DNA from: UBA5109 sp964606735 | GTDB lineage: Bacteria > Pseudomonadota > Gammaproteobacteria > Pseudomonadales > Pseudohongiellaceae | Direction: 5' to 3' | Assembly: GCA_964606735.1 (NCBI GenBank) | Contig: CAZSHI010000002.1 | Coordinates: 77,749 to 141,748 of the forward strand | Length of the DNA: 64,000 bases | Shown: piece after piece, positions 1 to 7,986 of the stretch | Layout: every line of letters starts with the position of its first letter | How positions within the stretch are numbered: the stretch's first letter is position 1 | Notes under the pieces: generated by a model | Seen by the model: the letters and a program-made list of their open reading frames with translations, nothing else | What the model was told of the DNA's origin: nothing | Databases searched by the model: none | Made by a program: the position numbers and the translations under genes

Positions 1-1
1 C

Positions 2-793
2 GATTTTGTCTATCAGGTCTTTGCCCTGATTATTTCGGTCATTATTGTCCACGCTGTTTATGTCGCTGTGATCCGCCCCAGTGCCGAGGCCATCATGGCC
101 CAGCAAAGCGCCATGCAGGAAGCGGACCCCGATTATGTGCAGGAACGTTCTTTGTATGTGGTCATGCGCGACTACGAACAGGAGACCTGTATCATCCTGA
201 TGTTCTGGGCGCTGTCGATCATCGGTCTGAAAGTCTGGCGCAATCGCAAGGAAAACACCCTGCTGCAGCGGCCCTTGCTGAATGTGTCAGAAGGCATGAG
301 CATTTTACCGGAGGATGCGCGTAACTTCGCCCGCCCGGTGCAGGCACTGCCCCCTGAGGAACGCGAATACCTCTTGCCCAGGGCGCTCCTGTCTGCCTTG
401 CAACGCTTCAATACCACGCGCAGTATTCAGGATGTCTCGAGCGTGGTTAAGGATGTCTGCAACACCGAAGCCGAACGTCTCGAAAGTGAGCTGACCATCG
501 TGCGTTATATTGCCTGGGCCATTCCCTCCATCGGCTTTTTGGGCACTGTTCGCGGTATCGGCGAGGCACTGGGCCAGGCACAAAGTGCTGTCAGTGGCGA
601 TATCCTTGGGGTCACTACCTCCTTGGGAGTGGCCTTCAATTCAACCTTCATTGCTCTGGTTGTCAGTATCATCATCATGTTTGTCCTGTATCAGTTACAG
701 CTCCTGCAGGATCGCCTGGTGCTTGATACCCAGGACTATTGCGACAACTACCTTATCCGGCATATGCAGGTTCCCGATCACGATGATGATTAA
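2..793 (+). CDS. MotA/TolQ/ExbB-type proton channel protein (5' partial)
   Basis: The frame is open to the window edge, so the true start lies outside; 263 residues are visible. They begin inside a first membrane segment (VFALIISVIIVHAVYVAV). A second segment (IILMFWALSIIGL) follows, then a cytoplasmic stretch of about 100 residues, then the paired C-terminal helices typical of this family. These are IPSIGFLGTVRGIGEAL, matching the ExbB/TolQ 'IGLLGTVxGI' signature, and GVAFNSTFIALVVSIIIMF. Family members form a pentameric inner-membrane channel that uses ion flow to move an ExbD/TolR/MotB partner. No classical partner is present. The vWA proteins two and three genes downstream carry a matching N-terminus. 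It is the first visible gene of a tight cluster, with a 5-bp gap to the next. Family assignment is firm; the specific role is unknown. Confidence 0.85.
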   Translation, partial: DFVYQVFALIISVIIVHAVYVAVIRPSAEAIMAQQSAMQEADPDYVQERSLYVVMRDYEQETCIILMFWALSIIGLKVWRNRKENTLLQRPLLNVSEGMSILPEDARNFARPVQALPPEEREYLLPRALLSALQRFNTTRSIQDVSSVVKDVCNTEAERLESELTIVRYIAWAIPSIGFLGTVRGIGEALGQAQSAVSGDILGVTTSLGVAFNSTFIALVVSIIIMFVLYQLQLLQDRLVLDTQDYCDNYLIRHMQVPDHDDD

Positions 794-798
794 AGCAG

Positions 799-2064
799 AT
801 GACCTCGCTGATTGAGCTACATGACCACAATATCCGCATCAGTTCGCCGCAGGGCTTATTGCTGCAGAGCCCGGGCTTTGCCAACACTGCCAGCAAAGTG
901 CCGGTTTACGGTGAGGAAGCCCGGCAGATAACAAGGCTGCACCCGCAGGAAAACTTCAATCAATTCTGGTTTCAGCTCAGCCTCGACCCCCTGCTTAACA
1001 AGAACCGGCATTTCCGTCATCAGGCGGATCTGGCATACGGCCATTTAAACAGCCTGTTCACCGAACTGGGGCTTGAAGGGGAGGCGATCTTCGCCGTCCC
1101 CAGTCATTACAGCCCTAATCAACTGGCAACCCTGTTGGGCCTGGTCAAACATTGCCCGGTTGATGCCGCCGGGCTGGTGGACCTGTCCCTGCTGGCCCTG
1201 GCCGAATTGCAGGAACATCAGCATGCCGTATTTATGGATGTCCAGTTACACCAGACCGTACTCACCCGCGCTGTCCGGCACGCGGGGGAAATTGTGCGCG
1301 AAAAAGTGGTTTCTGTGCCCGGCGCCGGTCTACTGGCCTTACAGGATGCCTGGGCCAATACCATCACGGATGCCTTTATCAAACAAAGCCGCTTTGATCC
1401 TCTGCACAATGCTGATACCGAACAGTATCTGTATAACGAACTGCATAACTGGCTGAGCCGCCTCACTCGTGAGCAGGAAATTCTGCTGGAGATCAACAAC
1501 AAAGGTACCGTGTATCAGGCTAACCTGAGCCTCAAAAACTTTGAGCAGCGTGCCCAGAATATCTACAAGCGGGTTACCCAGGAGCTCGACGCCATGACTG
1601 TGGACGCCAGCGCTGTCTTTGCCCTGGCGCACTTCGCTGAGCTGCCTGGCATCACACAGGCATTGCCCGGGATACATGTGGTGTCGGAAGAGCGCCTGGC
1701 GGAGAATGCCTATCGCCATCTGAACCTCATCAAAGGCGAGGCTGAAGCCATCAAGCTGGTAGCCCGGCTACCTTTATCTGAGGGGGAGGACAATGGCCGT
1801 TTTCAGAGCACGGCCCATTCCCGGCCTTCGCATTTTTTATTCCGCCACAAAGCTTATGCCTTGCCCGAGCTGAACCTGCCGGAATTAAAGCTCAAGGCCC
1901 CTATCCGGGTGAGTTTGCAGAAGCAGGGTTATTGGCTCCATAATAATCCGGAGCTGGACTTGCAGTTAAACGGCGCCCCCGTGAGTGAGCCTGCCCTGCT
2001 GAAACTGGGAGACTGTCTCACGGTAAACAATGACTCTACCATTGAGTTTATTCAGGTGCAGTAA
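799..2064 (+). CDS. Degenerate actin/Hsp70-fold protein with FHA-like C-terminus
   Basis: A 421-residue cytoplasmic protein with no signal peptide or membrane segment. The order of motifs follows the Hsp70/actin fold. Residues near 1-12 (LIELHDHNIRI) sit where phosphate loop 1 should be. AIFAVPSHYSPNQ, about residues 95-107, resembles the Hsp70 'VITVPAYFxxxQ' segment. HAVFMDVQLHQTVL, near 142-155, sits at phosphate loop 2. VFALAHFAELPGITQAL, near 273-289, resembles the adenosine loop. The glycines of the phosphate loops are mostly missing, so ATP hydrolysis is doubtful. The last 55 residues (WLHNNPELDLQLNG, then LLKLGDCLTV) look like an FHA-type beta-sandwich. It lies between the channel gene and the first vWA gene, overlapping the latter by one base (TAATG). 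Fold assignment is by eye; the function is unknown. Confidence 0.6.
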   Translation: MTSLIELHDHNIRISSPQGLLLQSPGFANTASKVPVYGEEARQITRLHPQENFNQFWFQLSLDPLLNKNRHFRHQADLAYGHLNSLFTELGLEGEAIFAVPSHYSPNQLATLLGLVKHCPVDAAGLVDLSLLALAELQEHQHAVFMDVQLHQTVLTRAVRHAGEIVREKVVSVPGAGLLALQDAWANTITDAFIKQSRFDPLHNADTEQYLYNELHNWLSRLTREQEILLEINNKGTVYQANLSLKNFEQRAQNIYKRVTQELDAMTVDASAVFALAHFAELPGITQALPGIHVVSEERLAENAYRHLNLIKGEAEAIKLVARLPLSEGEDNGRFQSTAHSRPSHFLFRHKAYALPELNLPELKLKAPIRVSLQKQGYWLHNNPELDLQLNGAPVSEPALLKLGDCLTVNNDSTIEFIQVQ

Positions 2065-3164
2065 TGGCAAAGGATAAACACAGCAAACGTAATTTTAATC
2101 CGATGAGTCTGGCTTTTCTGGACGTCATGTCCTGTGGCTTTGGTGCTGTCGTGCTGATCTTTCTCATCCTGGATCACAACACCCAAAATGCAAGCAATGT
2201 GCTGGATCCGAGCTTGGCAGCAGAAATCAACCTGCTGGAAGAACAGATACTCGATGGCGAGGCGGGCCTAGTCAGGGTTCGCAATACCTTGTCAGATGTG
2301 GACCTGCAGGTCGTGGAGGCACAGGGTCTGGCACGCTCCATTGAAGAGGAAATTGACACTTTTATGGATCGACTGCGGGAACTGGAGGAAAACAACAGTT
2401 CCGGTGAAGACGACATCATGCGTCTGGAGCGGGAAATTGCAGCACTGGAAGCCGAGCTGGAAGACCTGCGTGAAGCCGATGACCAGTTCACCGGCAACAA
2501 TATCCGTCAGTTTGTCGGCGACGGCAACCGGCAATACCTGACCGGTCTGATACTGGGTGGCAATCGCATACTTCTACTGGTGGATATGTCGACCAGCATG
2601 CTGGATGATACCATTGTCAACATCATTCGCCGTCGCAATATGTCTGATGACGCCAAGTTGAATTCCGACAAATGGCAAAGCGTCCAGAACACGGTTGACT
2701 GGCTGACCACCCAATTGCCGCCGCCCAGCCAGTATCAAATATATGCCTTCAGCGAAGGGGTCAACCCGCTGATTCCAGGGACGATGGGGCAGTGGCTGGA
2801 AGTTGCGGATGAGGTTCAGCTAAGTGAGGCAGTGGAAAATCTGCATGACATGATTCCTGAGGGCGGCACCAATCTGGCTGGCCTGTTCCAGGCGGTACAG
2901 GGTCTCTCTCCGCTGCCTGACAATATTTTTCTGATCACGGATGGTCTGCCAACCCGGGACAATCGCGAACCGCGTAACAATACCATTTCCGGCCGTGACC
3001 GGGAGCGGCTGTTTGAGCAGTCCATGGAGTTTCTCCCGGCCGGGATTCCGGTGAATGTAATCCTGATGCCGCTGGAAGGCGATCCCATGGCCGCCTCTTA
3101 TTACTGGCAGTTGGCCATTGCTACTGGCGGTTCTTTCATGAGCCCTTCGGAAGACTGGCCCTAG
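2064..3164 (+). CDS. Membrane-anchored coiled-coil vWA protein with ExbD-like N-terminus
   Basis: 366 residues. A short N-terminal tail precedes one membrane helix (residues about 15-36) containing FLDVMSCGFGAVVLIFLI. FLDVM with Asp20 matches the ExbD/TolR 'P(F/L)IDVM' and MotB 'ADFM' sites that hold the proton-carrying aspartate. Residues 50-142 are a glutamate-rich coiled coil. A vWA domain follows from about 165. Its metal site looks complete: D174-x-S176-x-S178 in DMSTS, T269 in GGTN and D293 in ITDG. Predicted topology is N-in with the vWA domain in the periplasm, as in TolR and MotB. It starts at ATG overlapping the previous stop codon, and the next gene follows after 8 bp. A role as the moving partner of the channel protein is inferred. 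Confidence 0.8.
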   Translation: MAKDKHSKRNFNPMSLAFLDVMSCGFGAVVLIFLILDHNTQNASNVLDPSLAAEINLLEEQILDGEAGLVRVRNTLSDVDLQVVEAQGLARSIEEEIDTFMDRLRELEENNSSGEDDIMRLEREIAALEAELEDLREADDQFTGNNIRQFVGDGNRQYLTGLILGGNRILLLVDMSTSMLDDTIVNIIRRRNMSDDAKLNSDKWQSVQNTVDWLTTQLPPPSQYQIYAFSEGVNPLIPGTMGQWLEVADEVQLSEAVENLHDMIPEGGTNLAGLFQAVQGLSPLPDNIFLITDGLPTRDNREPRNNTISGRDRERLFEQSMEFLPAGIPVNVILMPLEGDPMAASYYWQLAIATGGSFMSPSEDWP

Positions 3165-3172
3165 GAGCAGGC

Positions 3173-4171
3173 ATGGCAAAACGACGTGACAATGACTCCT
3201 TTAATATCGCCTTCCTGGATGTGATGTCCTGCGGTTTCGGTGCCATGATTCTGCTGTTGATGATTACCCGGGTGACCTCGCCGGTTCCACTGGAAGTCAC
3301 TGAGGACAACAGCAGCGGTTCCGTGATGGAGCTGCAAGAGCAGTTGTTTGAAATTCGCGGCGAAACCAACATCCTGAACCGAGAACTCAATGCCAAACAT
3401 GAACAACTGTCCATTCATGAAGAGCGTATTGCTCGCCTGCGCCGGGAGCTCAGTTCGCTGGAGGACCAGCTTAGTAATTCCTCCGACCAGTCATCCGTCA
3501 ATGCCATTCTGGAAGGACAACTGGCTCTGGCCAGACAGCAGCTGACCGAAGAAATGCAACGCCTGCAGGCCAATCAGGATAACCTGCGCCTGACGGAATC
3601 GGTTGGCGGCGTACCAGTCGACAGTGAATACATCATTTTTATTATTGATACCTCCGGCAGTATGTATAACTACAGCTGGTCGCGCATGTTGGAAGTGTTT
3701 ATCGACACCCTTGACATTTATCCTGAAGTCAAAGGCATCCAGGTGCTTAATGATATGGGTGAATATATGTTCAATTCCTTCCGTGGAGACTGGATTCCCG
3801 ATACGCCGGCCCGGCGCTCTGCCATCATTCAGCGCCTGAGAACCTGGAACCCTTTCAGTAACAGTAGCCCGGTCGAAGGCATCACTTATGCCATTAATAC
3901 CTTCTATGAGCAGGATAAAAAAATCAGTATTTATGTACTGGGTGACGAGTTTTCCGGCAATTCCATTGCTGAAGTCGTGGATACTGTGGACAGAATCAAC
4001 CGGGTAGATGCCGAAGGCAACCGTCTGGTCCGCATTCATGGCATCGGCTTTCCGGTACAATTCTCCCAACCACGCATGTTTCAGACCACCGGTATTCGCT
4101 TTGCTGCGCTCATGCGAGAGCTGGCCAAACGCAATGGTGGCACCTTTGTTGGCCTCAGTGATTTTTACTGA
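3173..4171 (+). CDS. Second membrane-anchored coiled-coil vWA protein
   Basis: 332 residues with the same plan as its upstream neighbour. A short tail precedes a membrane helix (about residues 12-33) with the same FLDVMSCGFGA motif, Asp16 in the proton-site position. A coiled coil spans residues 50-140 and a vWA domain starts near 153 (YIIFIIDTSGSM; D159, S161, S163). The second metal motif is less canonical: SNSSPVEGI replaces the usual threonine-bearing loop. The third is likely the aspartate in YVLGDEF. The two proteins share the N-terminal motif and architecture but have diverged strongly in the vWA part, so they may form a heterodimer rather than being redundant. The start ATG follows GGAGCAGGC, which contains a ribosome-binding site. 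The function is not known. Confidence 0.8.
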   Translation: MAKRRDNDSFNIAFLDVMSCGFGAMILLLMITRVTSPVPLEVTEDNSSGSVMELQEQLFEIRGETNILNRELNAKHEQLSIHEERIARLRRELSSLEDQLSNSSDQSSVNAILEGQLALARQQLTEEMQRLQANQDNLRLTESVGGVPVDSEYIIFIIDTSGSMYNYSWSRMLEVFIDTLDIYPEVKGIQVLNDMGEYMFNSFRGDWIPDTPARRSAIIQRLRTWNPFSNSSPVEGITYAINTFYEQDKKISIYVLGDEFSGNSIAEVVDTVDRINRVDAEGNRLVRIHGIGFPVQFSQPRMFQTTGIRFAALMRELAKRNGGTFVGLSDFY

Positions 4172-4281
4172 GTCCAGCCCCAACAAGTATTGATGTCTTG
4201 GCAAACAGGAGTAATATTAGGGGCAGCGACTATCTTTGGCCGTGCTTGCCCCCCCTTTCGGGACCCGGCAATTTGCGGAGA

Positions 4282-4938
4282 ATGATGATGATTATGACGA
4301 TGGGCAGCCTTAAACGCATGTTTACCGGGTTCAGGTTTCTGGCCCCTGTAAGTTTGTGCACTCTGCTGCTAGGCTGTTCTGCCAGTGTTATCGAAATACG
4401 CGGCAATTACCCCTCTCCTTTGGTCTCGCCGCTGCCGCTGACGCTTGGTGTGATTTACGACGACAATTTCAGTAGCTACAGCTTTACTGAAATCGATGAA
4501 TATTCTGGCGAGGACCAGTACATCATTAATAGTGGCAGCACCCAGGTTCAGCTTTTCAATACCATATTGCCCGCCGTATTTGCCGAGGTAGTCTTTCTCG
4601 ACAGCGCTGAGGATGTGGCCTCTCACCCAGGATTGGACATGGTTTTTCAGCCTGCCATCGAAGAGTTTCAAGTCGGCCTGCCCCAAAAAACCCGACTGGA
4701 CGTGTATGAAATCTGGGTGAAATACAACATGCGTCTGTCAGATCCCAACGGGGCTTCCATCGCCGACTGGGTTATGACAGCCTATGGCAAGTCGCCACAG
4801 GAAACATTTGGCTCGGTAGATGCCGGGGTTAATGAAGCCGCCGTGGAAGCTTTCCGGGATCTGGCGGCCACTTTTTCGCTGGGCTTCACCAGTATCCCGG
4901 AAGTAAATGATTGGTTACGCAGCAATAACGTCTTTTAA
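4282..4938 (+). CDS. Putative lipoprotein of the channel/vWA cluster
   Basis: 218 residues from the ATG at 4282. An in-frame ORF extends upstream to 4198, but the upstream part is not signal-like, and GCGGAG just before the ATG triplet cluster at 4282-4290 supports the later start. A basic N-terminus and hydrophobic stretch end in the lipobox LLLGC, predicting signal peptidase II processing and a lipid anchor. The mature part contains LDMVFQPAIEEFQVGLPQKT and ends in a helical region. I recognise no domain. It follows the second vWA gene by 110 bp on the same strand and probably belongs to the same transcription unit. Its likely place is the periplasmic face of the inner or outer membrane. 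No function can be given from sequence alone. Confidence 0.75.
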   Translation: MMMIMTMGSLKRMFTGFRFLAPVSLCTLLLGCSASVIEIRGNYPSPLVSPLPLTLGVIYDDNFSSYSFTEIDEYSGEDQYIINSGSTQVQLFNTILPAVFAEVVFLDSAEDVASHPGLDMVFQPAIEEFQVGLPQKTRLDVYEIWVKYNMRLSDPNGASIADWVMTAYGKSPQETFGSVDAGVNEAAVEAFRDLAATFSLGFTSIPEVNDWLRSNNVF

Positions 4939-4948
4939 TAGGCAGCAG

Positions 4949-4974
4949 GGATTTTGTGATCCATCACGAAATCC
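4949..4974 (+). other. Strong hairpin downstream of the lipoprotein gene
   Basis: Inverted repeat GGATTTTGTGAT / ATCACGAAATCC around a CC centre, giving a 12-bp stem in RNA with one G-U pair. It begins 10 bp after the lipoprotein stop codon and is not followed by a T-run, so it is not a standard intrinsic terminator. It could be an mRNA-stabilising hairpin, an attenuator before the next lipoprotein gene, or a protein-binding palindrome. Confidence 0.55.
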
Positions 4975-5025
4975 TCAGCGTAACAAATTAAGCAGGTTAT
5001 TACTGGATTTTCCAGGAGTATGAGC

Positions 5026-5697
5026 ATGAAAACAGACTGTCTCTTGTTGAAAGCCTTACTGGCAAGCGGTTTCCTGCTAGTGCTTGGAGCCTGTACTACC
5101 ACAGAAATCGATGAATTCCGCCAATCAACAACTCAAATCGAGGAAGATGAAAGCATTGTCATTCTCGGGCGCAGACAGAGCAACGCCTATGAAACTGAAG
5201 GAGACTTTGTCCAGTGTGTTGGCAACGTGGTTGCCTCCGGCTCTGACGGCATCAATGTCATACCCGAGCCGCTGTTTCTTGATGAGATGTTTCCTTTCTT
5301 CGAGCCGCGAACTGCACCGATGCGAACCGATCACCTGGCCCAGTTAATGCAGTTGGAAGAAGCAGCCAAGAAATTTGAAGATTTTGGTATCGAATACATT
5401 GTCTGGCTGGATGGCCTGACGCAGCGTTCAGGGGAATCAGGCTCTATTTCCTGTGCTGTTGGTCCTGGCGGTGGCGGCTGCTTTGGCTTTGGTACCTGGG
5501 TGGATGATTCCAATTTTGAAGCAGAAATATGGGATTTGGATAATCTCAGCACGGCCGGCGCTATCAGTGCAGATGCCAATGGGCAGTCCTATTTGCCTGC
5601 TATCGTATTGCCAATCCCCCTGCTGGCAAGAGTGGAATCCAATGCCTGTAGCGGTCTGGGACAGCAGCTGAAATCCTTTTTGCGCGGCAATGTCTGA
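5026..5697 (+). CDS. Putative lipoprotein, unknown family
   Basis: 223 residues from the ATG at 5026. An ATG at 5020 is in frame, but it sits only one base after the AGGAG ribosome-binding site, while 5026 is spaced 7 bases. A hydrophobic signal (LLLKALLASGFLLVLGAC) ends in the lipobox LGAC. The mature protein has a variable Thr/Glu-rich start, a region containing YIVWLDGLTQ, and a glycine-rich segment (VGPGGGGCFGFG) with cysteines that could form disulphides in the periplasm. The C-terminal part may carry another cysteine pair member (SNACSGL). I recognise no domain. It lies 87 bp after the cluster lipoprotein with a hairpin between, so it may be part of the same system or an independent unit. 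Confidence 0.7.
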   Translation: MKTDCLLLKALLASGFLLVLGACTTTEIDEFRQSTTQIEEDESIVILGRRQSNAYETEGDFVQCVGNVVASGSDGINVIPEPLFLDEMFPFFEPRTAPMRTDHLAQLMQLEEAAKKFEDFGIEYIVWLDGLTQRSGESGSISCAVGPGGGGCFGFGTWVDDSNFEAEIWDLDNLSTAGAISADANGQSYLPAIVLPIPLLARVESNACSGLGQQLKSFLRGNV

Positions 5698-5767
5698 GCC
5701 TCAAGGCAGCGTAGTGAAATAAACGTGTTTTAAGCCAGTATTCAGCTTCATACGATACAATAGAATC

Positions 5768-7228
5768 ATGAAATGCTTGTCCCGGCCTTATCTTGAAAGC
5801 AAAACTCCTTCCCTGCGTAATTTAATCGGGGCCTTAAGTAGTGCCGCCGTGCTGAGTGCCTGTGCTGTTAACCCGACAGGCGGGGTCGATTTCGTCACCA
5901 TGAGCGAGAGTCGCGAAATTGAGCTGGGCACCGAACTGCACGAACAAATGCAGCAGGAGACACCTCTATATCGCGATCAGGACCTGCAGGAATACGTCAA
6001 TGAAGTCGGTCAGAAACTGGCTGCAGTGTCCCACCGCCCTGATATTGAATATACCTTTACCGTTGTCGACAGCCCCGATATCAACGCCTTTGCCTTGCCC
6101 GGTGGTTTTATCTATATCAATCGGGGGCTTATTGCCTACCTGAATTCTGAAGACCAGCTGGCTGCCGTGCTGGGCCATGAAATTGGTCATGTGACTGCTC
6201 GTCATGCCGTCCGGCAACAGGCCGCTCGCCAGACCAACAGCGTGATTGCAGGCGTTGCCGTGATTGCAACTGGCGTCAGCTCGCTGGGGGAAACTACCTC
6301 ACTGCTCGGCGGCGCCCTGCTCAGCGGTTATGGCAGAGACATGGAGCTCGAATCGGACGGCCTGGGAGCAGAATACCTGGCAAATGCTGGCTACGACCCA
6401 CTTGCCATGGTGGAAGTCATTGGCGTACTGAAGAATCATGAAGATTTTACCAAGCGAACCTCATCAGGTGCTGTCAGTTATCATGGCGTATTTGCCACGC
6501 ACCCGCGCAATGATACCCGCTTGCAGGAAGTGGTTGGTCGCGCCAGCGAGTTGTCCGAACAGCAGTCCAGTAACGTTGATCCTGCCATCTTCAGGGAGAA
6601 GGTAAACGGTCTGGCACTGGGGCCAAGCCTGCAGATTGGTGGCAGTGAAGCCCGCAACCGTTACTATCAAAGCCTGCTGAACTATACGATGGTTTTTCCA
6701 GATGGCTGGCGCTGGGATGAAACCACAACCCAGTTAAATGCCCGTGCTGCTGATGAATCTCTGACGCTCAATGTCAGCGTACAGCGCCTGCAACAGATGA
6801 AGGAGCCACGGCTTTTTATTCAGGATGAACTGGATGTTAACGGGTTGCAGGAAACGGAAGCCCTCAACCAGTTTGGCCTGCAAGGCTATACCGGGATAAA
6901 CCCGGCCGATCAAACCCGTCTGGCTGTCATCTATTACGGACCGCGGGCGTTTATTTTGCAAGGCTCCCAAAGTGGCGGCGAAATTTCTGAGGAAAATGAT
7001 GAAATTCTTATGCAGGCAATTCGCAGCTTCCGCCCCATCGCCGCCAATGAACGCAGTTTCGCTAACCCGGTAAGCATTGAATATGTTCGCTCAGACGGTC
7101 GTACTTACGAGCAGCTGGCAGAAGACAATATGTTCGATGAGAATGCAGCTGATTTGCTTCGCCTTTATAACGGCGACTACCCTCGTGGTCAGCCGGTAGC
7201 CGGAGAGTGGATCAAGATCGTTCGCTAG
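5768..7228 (+). CDS. M48-family metalloprotease lipoprotein
   Basis: 486 residues. The N-terminus carries a signal-like stretch with lipobox LSAC (Cys32). The zinc-protease core follows: HEIGH at residues 137-141 within VLGHEIGHVTARHA, and ELESDGLGAEYL supplies the third, glutamate, ligand. This is the peptidase M48 pattern of periplasmic quality-control proteases such as BepA and LoiP, which degrade or help assemble outer-membrane proteins. The C-terminal 200 residues are not BepA-like TPR repeats. The last 55 (EYVRSDGRTYEQLAEDN, then RLYNGDYP and WIKIV) resemble a LysM-like or PG-binding tail seen in other M48 lipoproteins. It ends before a strong bidirectional hairpin. Family is certain; the substrate is unknown. 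Confidence 0.9.
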   Translation: MKCLSRPYLESKTPSLRNLIGALSSAAVLSACAVNPTGGVDFVTMSESREIELGTELHEQMQQETPLYRDQDLQEYVNEVGQKLAAVSHRPDIEYTFTVVDSPDINAFALPGGFIYINRGLIAYLNSEDQLAAVLGHEIGHVTARHAVRQQAARQTNSVIAGVAVIATGVSSLGETTSLLGGALLSGYGRDMELESDGLGAEYLANAGYDPLAMVEVIGVLKNHEDFTKRTSSGAVSYHGVFATHPRNDTRLQEVVGRASELSEQQSSNVDPAIFREKVNGLALGPSLQIGGSEARNRYYQSLLNYTMVFPDGWRWDETTTQLNARAADESLTLNVSVQRLQQMKEPRLFIQDELDVNGLQETEALNQFGLQGYTGINPADQTRLAVIYYGPRAFILQGSQSGGEISEENDEILMQAIRSFRPIAANERSFANPVSIEYVRSDGRTYEQLAEDNMFDENAADLLRLYNGDYPRGQPVAGEWIKIVR

Positions 7229-7234
7229 TTCCTG

Positions 7235-7266
7235 TTGGTGGCAGGCAACCCTGCCACCAAATCGTT
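7235..7266. terminator. Bidirectional terminator between M48 protease and cytochrome-like gene
   Basis: A perfect 11-bp stem, TTGGTGGCAGG / CCTGCCACCAA, with a 4-base loop, sits in the 41-bp gap between two convergent genes. It is followed by ATCGTTTT on the plus strand. The gap position and GC-rich stem support termination from both sides, though the T-run is imperfect. Confidence 0.7.
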
Positions 7267-7269
7267 TTG

Positions 7270-7827
7270 CTAAATTTCCCCTTCGCGTCGGAACAGATGG
7301 TATAGCTGATCATAGAAGGGGTCATGTATCACACCCTCGCTTGGCAGCTCGGGTTTGAAATCAACATGGCATCCCAGGCAGGAATCCAGCAGTTCATTAC
7401 CGGCTGTTTCAAGCAGAGCCTTATCCTGAATTTGTGCAGCATTGAGTGCTTTCAGTGCAGCATTGCTCATGTCAGTCGCATAAGCACGCCATGCCGGTGA
7501 CGAGGCCCAGCCATTATCAAACTCCCCTGTGCCTCCCAGAGAAATCAGGGGGCCTGAAGCCGCCAGCTGGATTGCATAATATTCAACAGAGAGCCATTCC
7601 TCTTCCATCATTCTTTCTTCCAGTGCAGCATAGTCCCAGATGTAATGTGCCGAATGATCAATCATGGTGACCATGAGTGAATTCACACTAACCGGCACAG
7701 GGGGTATGGCCATGTCCTCAGCCGCTTGCGCTCTTGAGGCCAGGGTCATACTCAAGACAATGAAAATAAGTGCCATCAGAATCAGAGCACTTAACAATAA
7801 GGTAAAGTTTCGCTTCATCGCATCCAT
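7270..7827 (-). CDS. Small periplasmic c-type cytochrome (cytochrome c'-like)
   Basis: 185 residues from the ATG at 7827, chosen because GGAGG lies six bases upstream; longer in-frame starts have no such site. The N-terminal hydrophobic stretch (LLLSALILMALIFIVLSMTLA then SRAQA) is a signal peptide, cleaved after AQA or retained as an anchor. One haem-binding motif, CLGCH, lies about 30 residues from the C-terminus, the usual place in cytochrome c' and c556 four-helix bundles. The motif is preceded by helical sequence (MSNAALKALNAAQIQD). It pairs in design with the gene at 10227-10823, which has a similar position of the haem motif. Electron-transfer or gas-binding roles are possible; the partner is unknown. 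Confidence 0.75.
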   Translation of the reverse strand: MDAMKRNFTLLLSALILMALIFIVLSMTLASRAQAAEDMAIPPVPVSVNSLMVTMIDHSAHYIWDYAALEERMMEEEWLSVEYYAIQLAASGPLISLGGTGEFDNGWASSPAWRAYATDMSNAALKALNAAQIQDKALLETAGNELLDSCLGCHVDFKPELPSEGVIHDPFYDQLYHLFRREGEI

Positions 7828-7986
7828 AAGTTGCCTCCAACAATGTTGATCAATACTAAAAAGTATGTCACTTCTGCTCCCGTGACTGTTGATGCAGGTC
7901 AAACAAGGGCTGGCACCCCGGCGTCGTGAAATTTCACAAAACCATGCATGGCTGCTTATAATTAAGCTGACGATAGGGGAAATAGC

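Noticed and set aside
2..4171. Zorya-type defence system (ZorA is MotA-like)
   Set aside because: No ZorB with an OmpA-type domain and no ZorC, ZorD or ZorE helicase/nuclease gene is next to it in the visible part; vWA partners are different.
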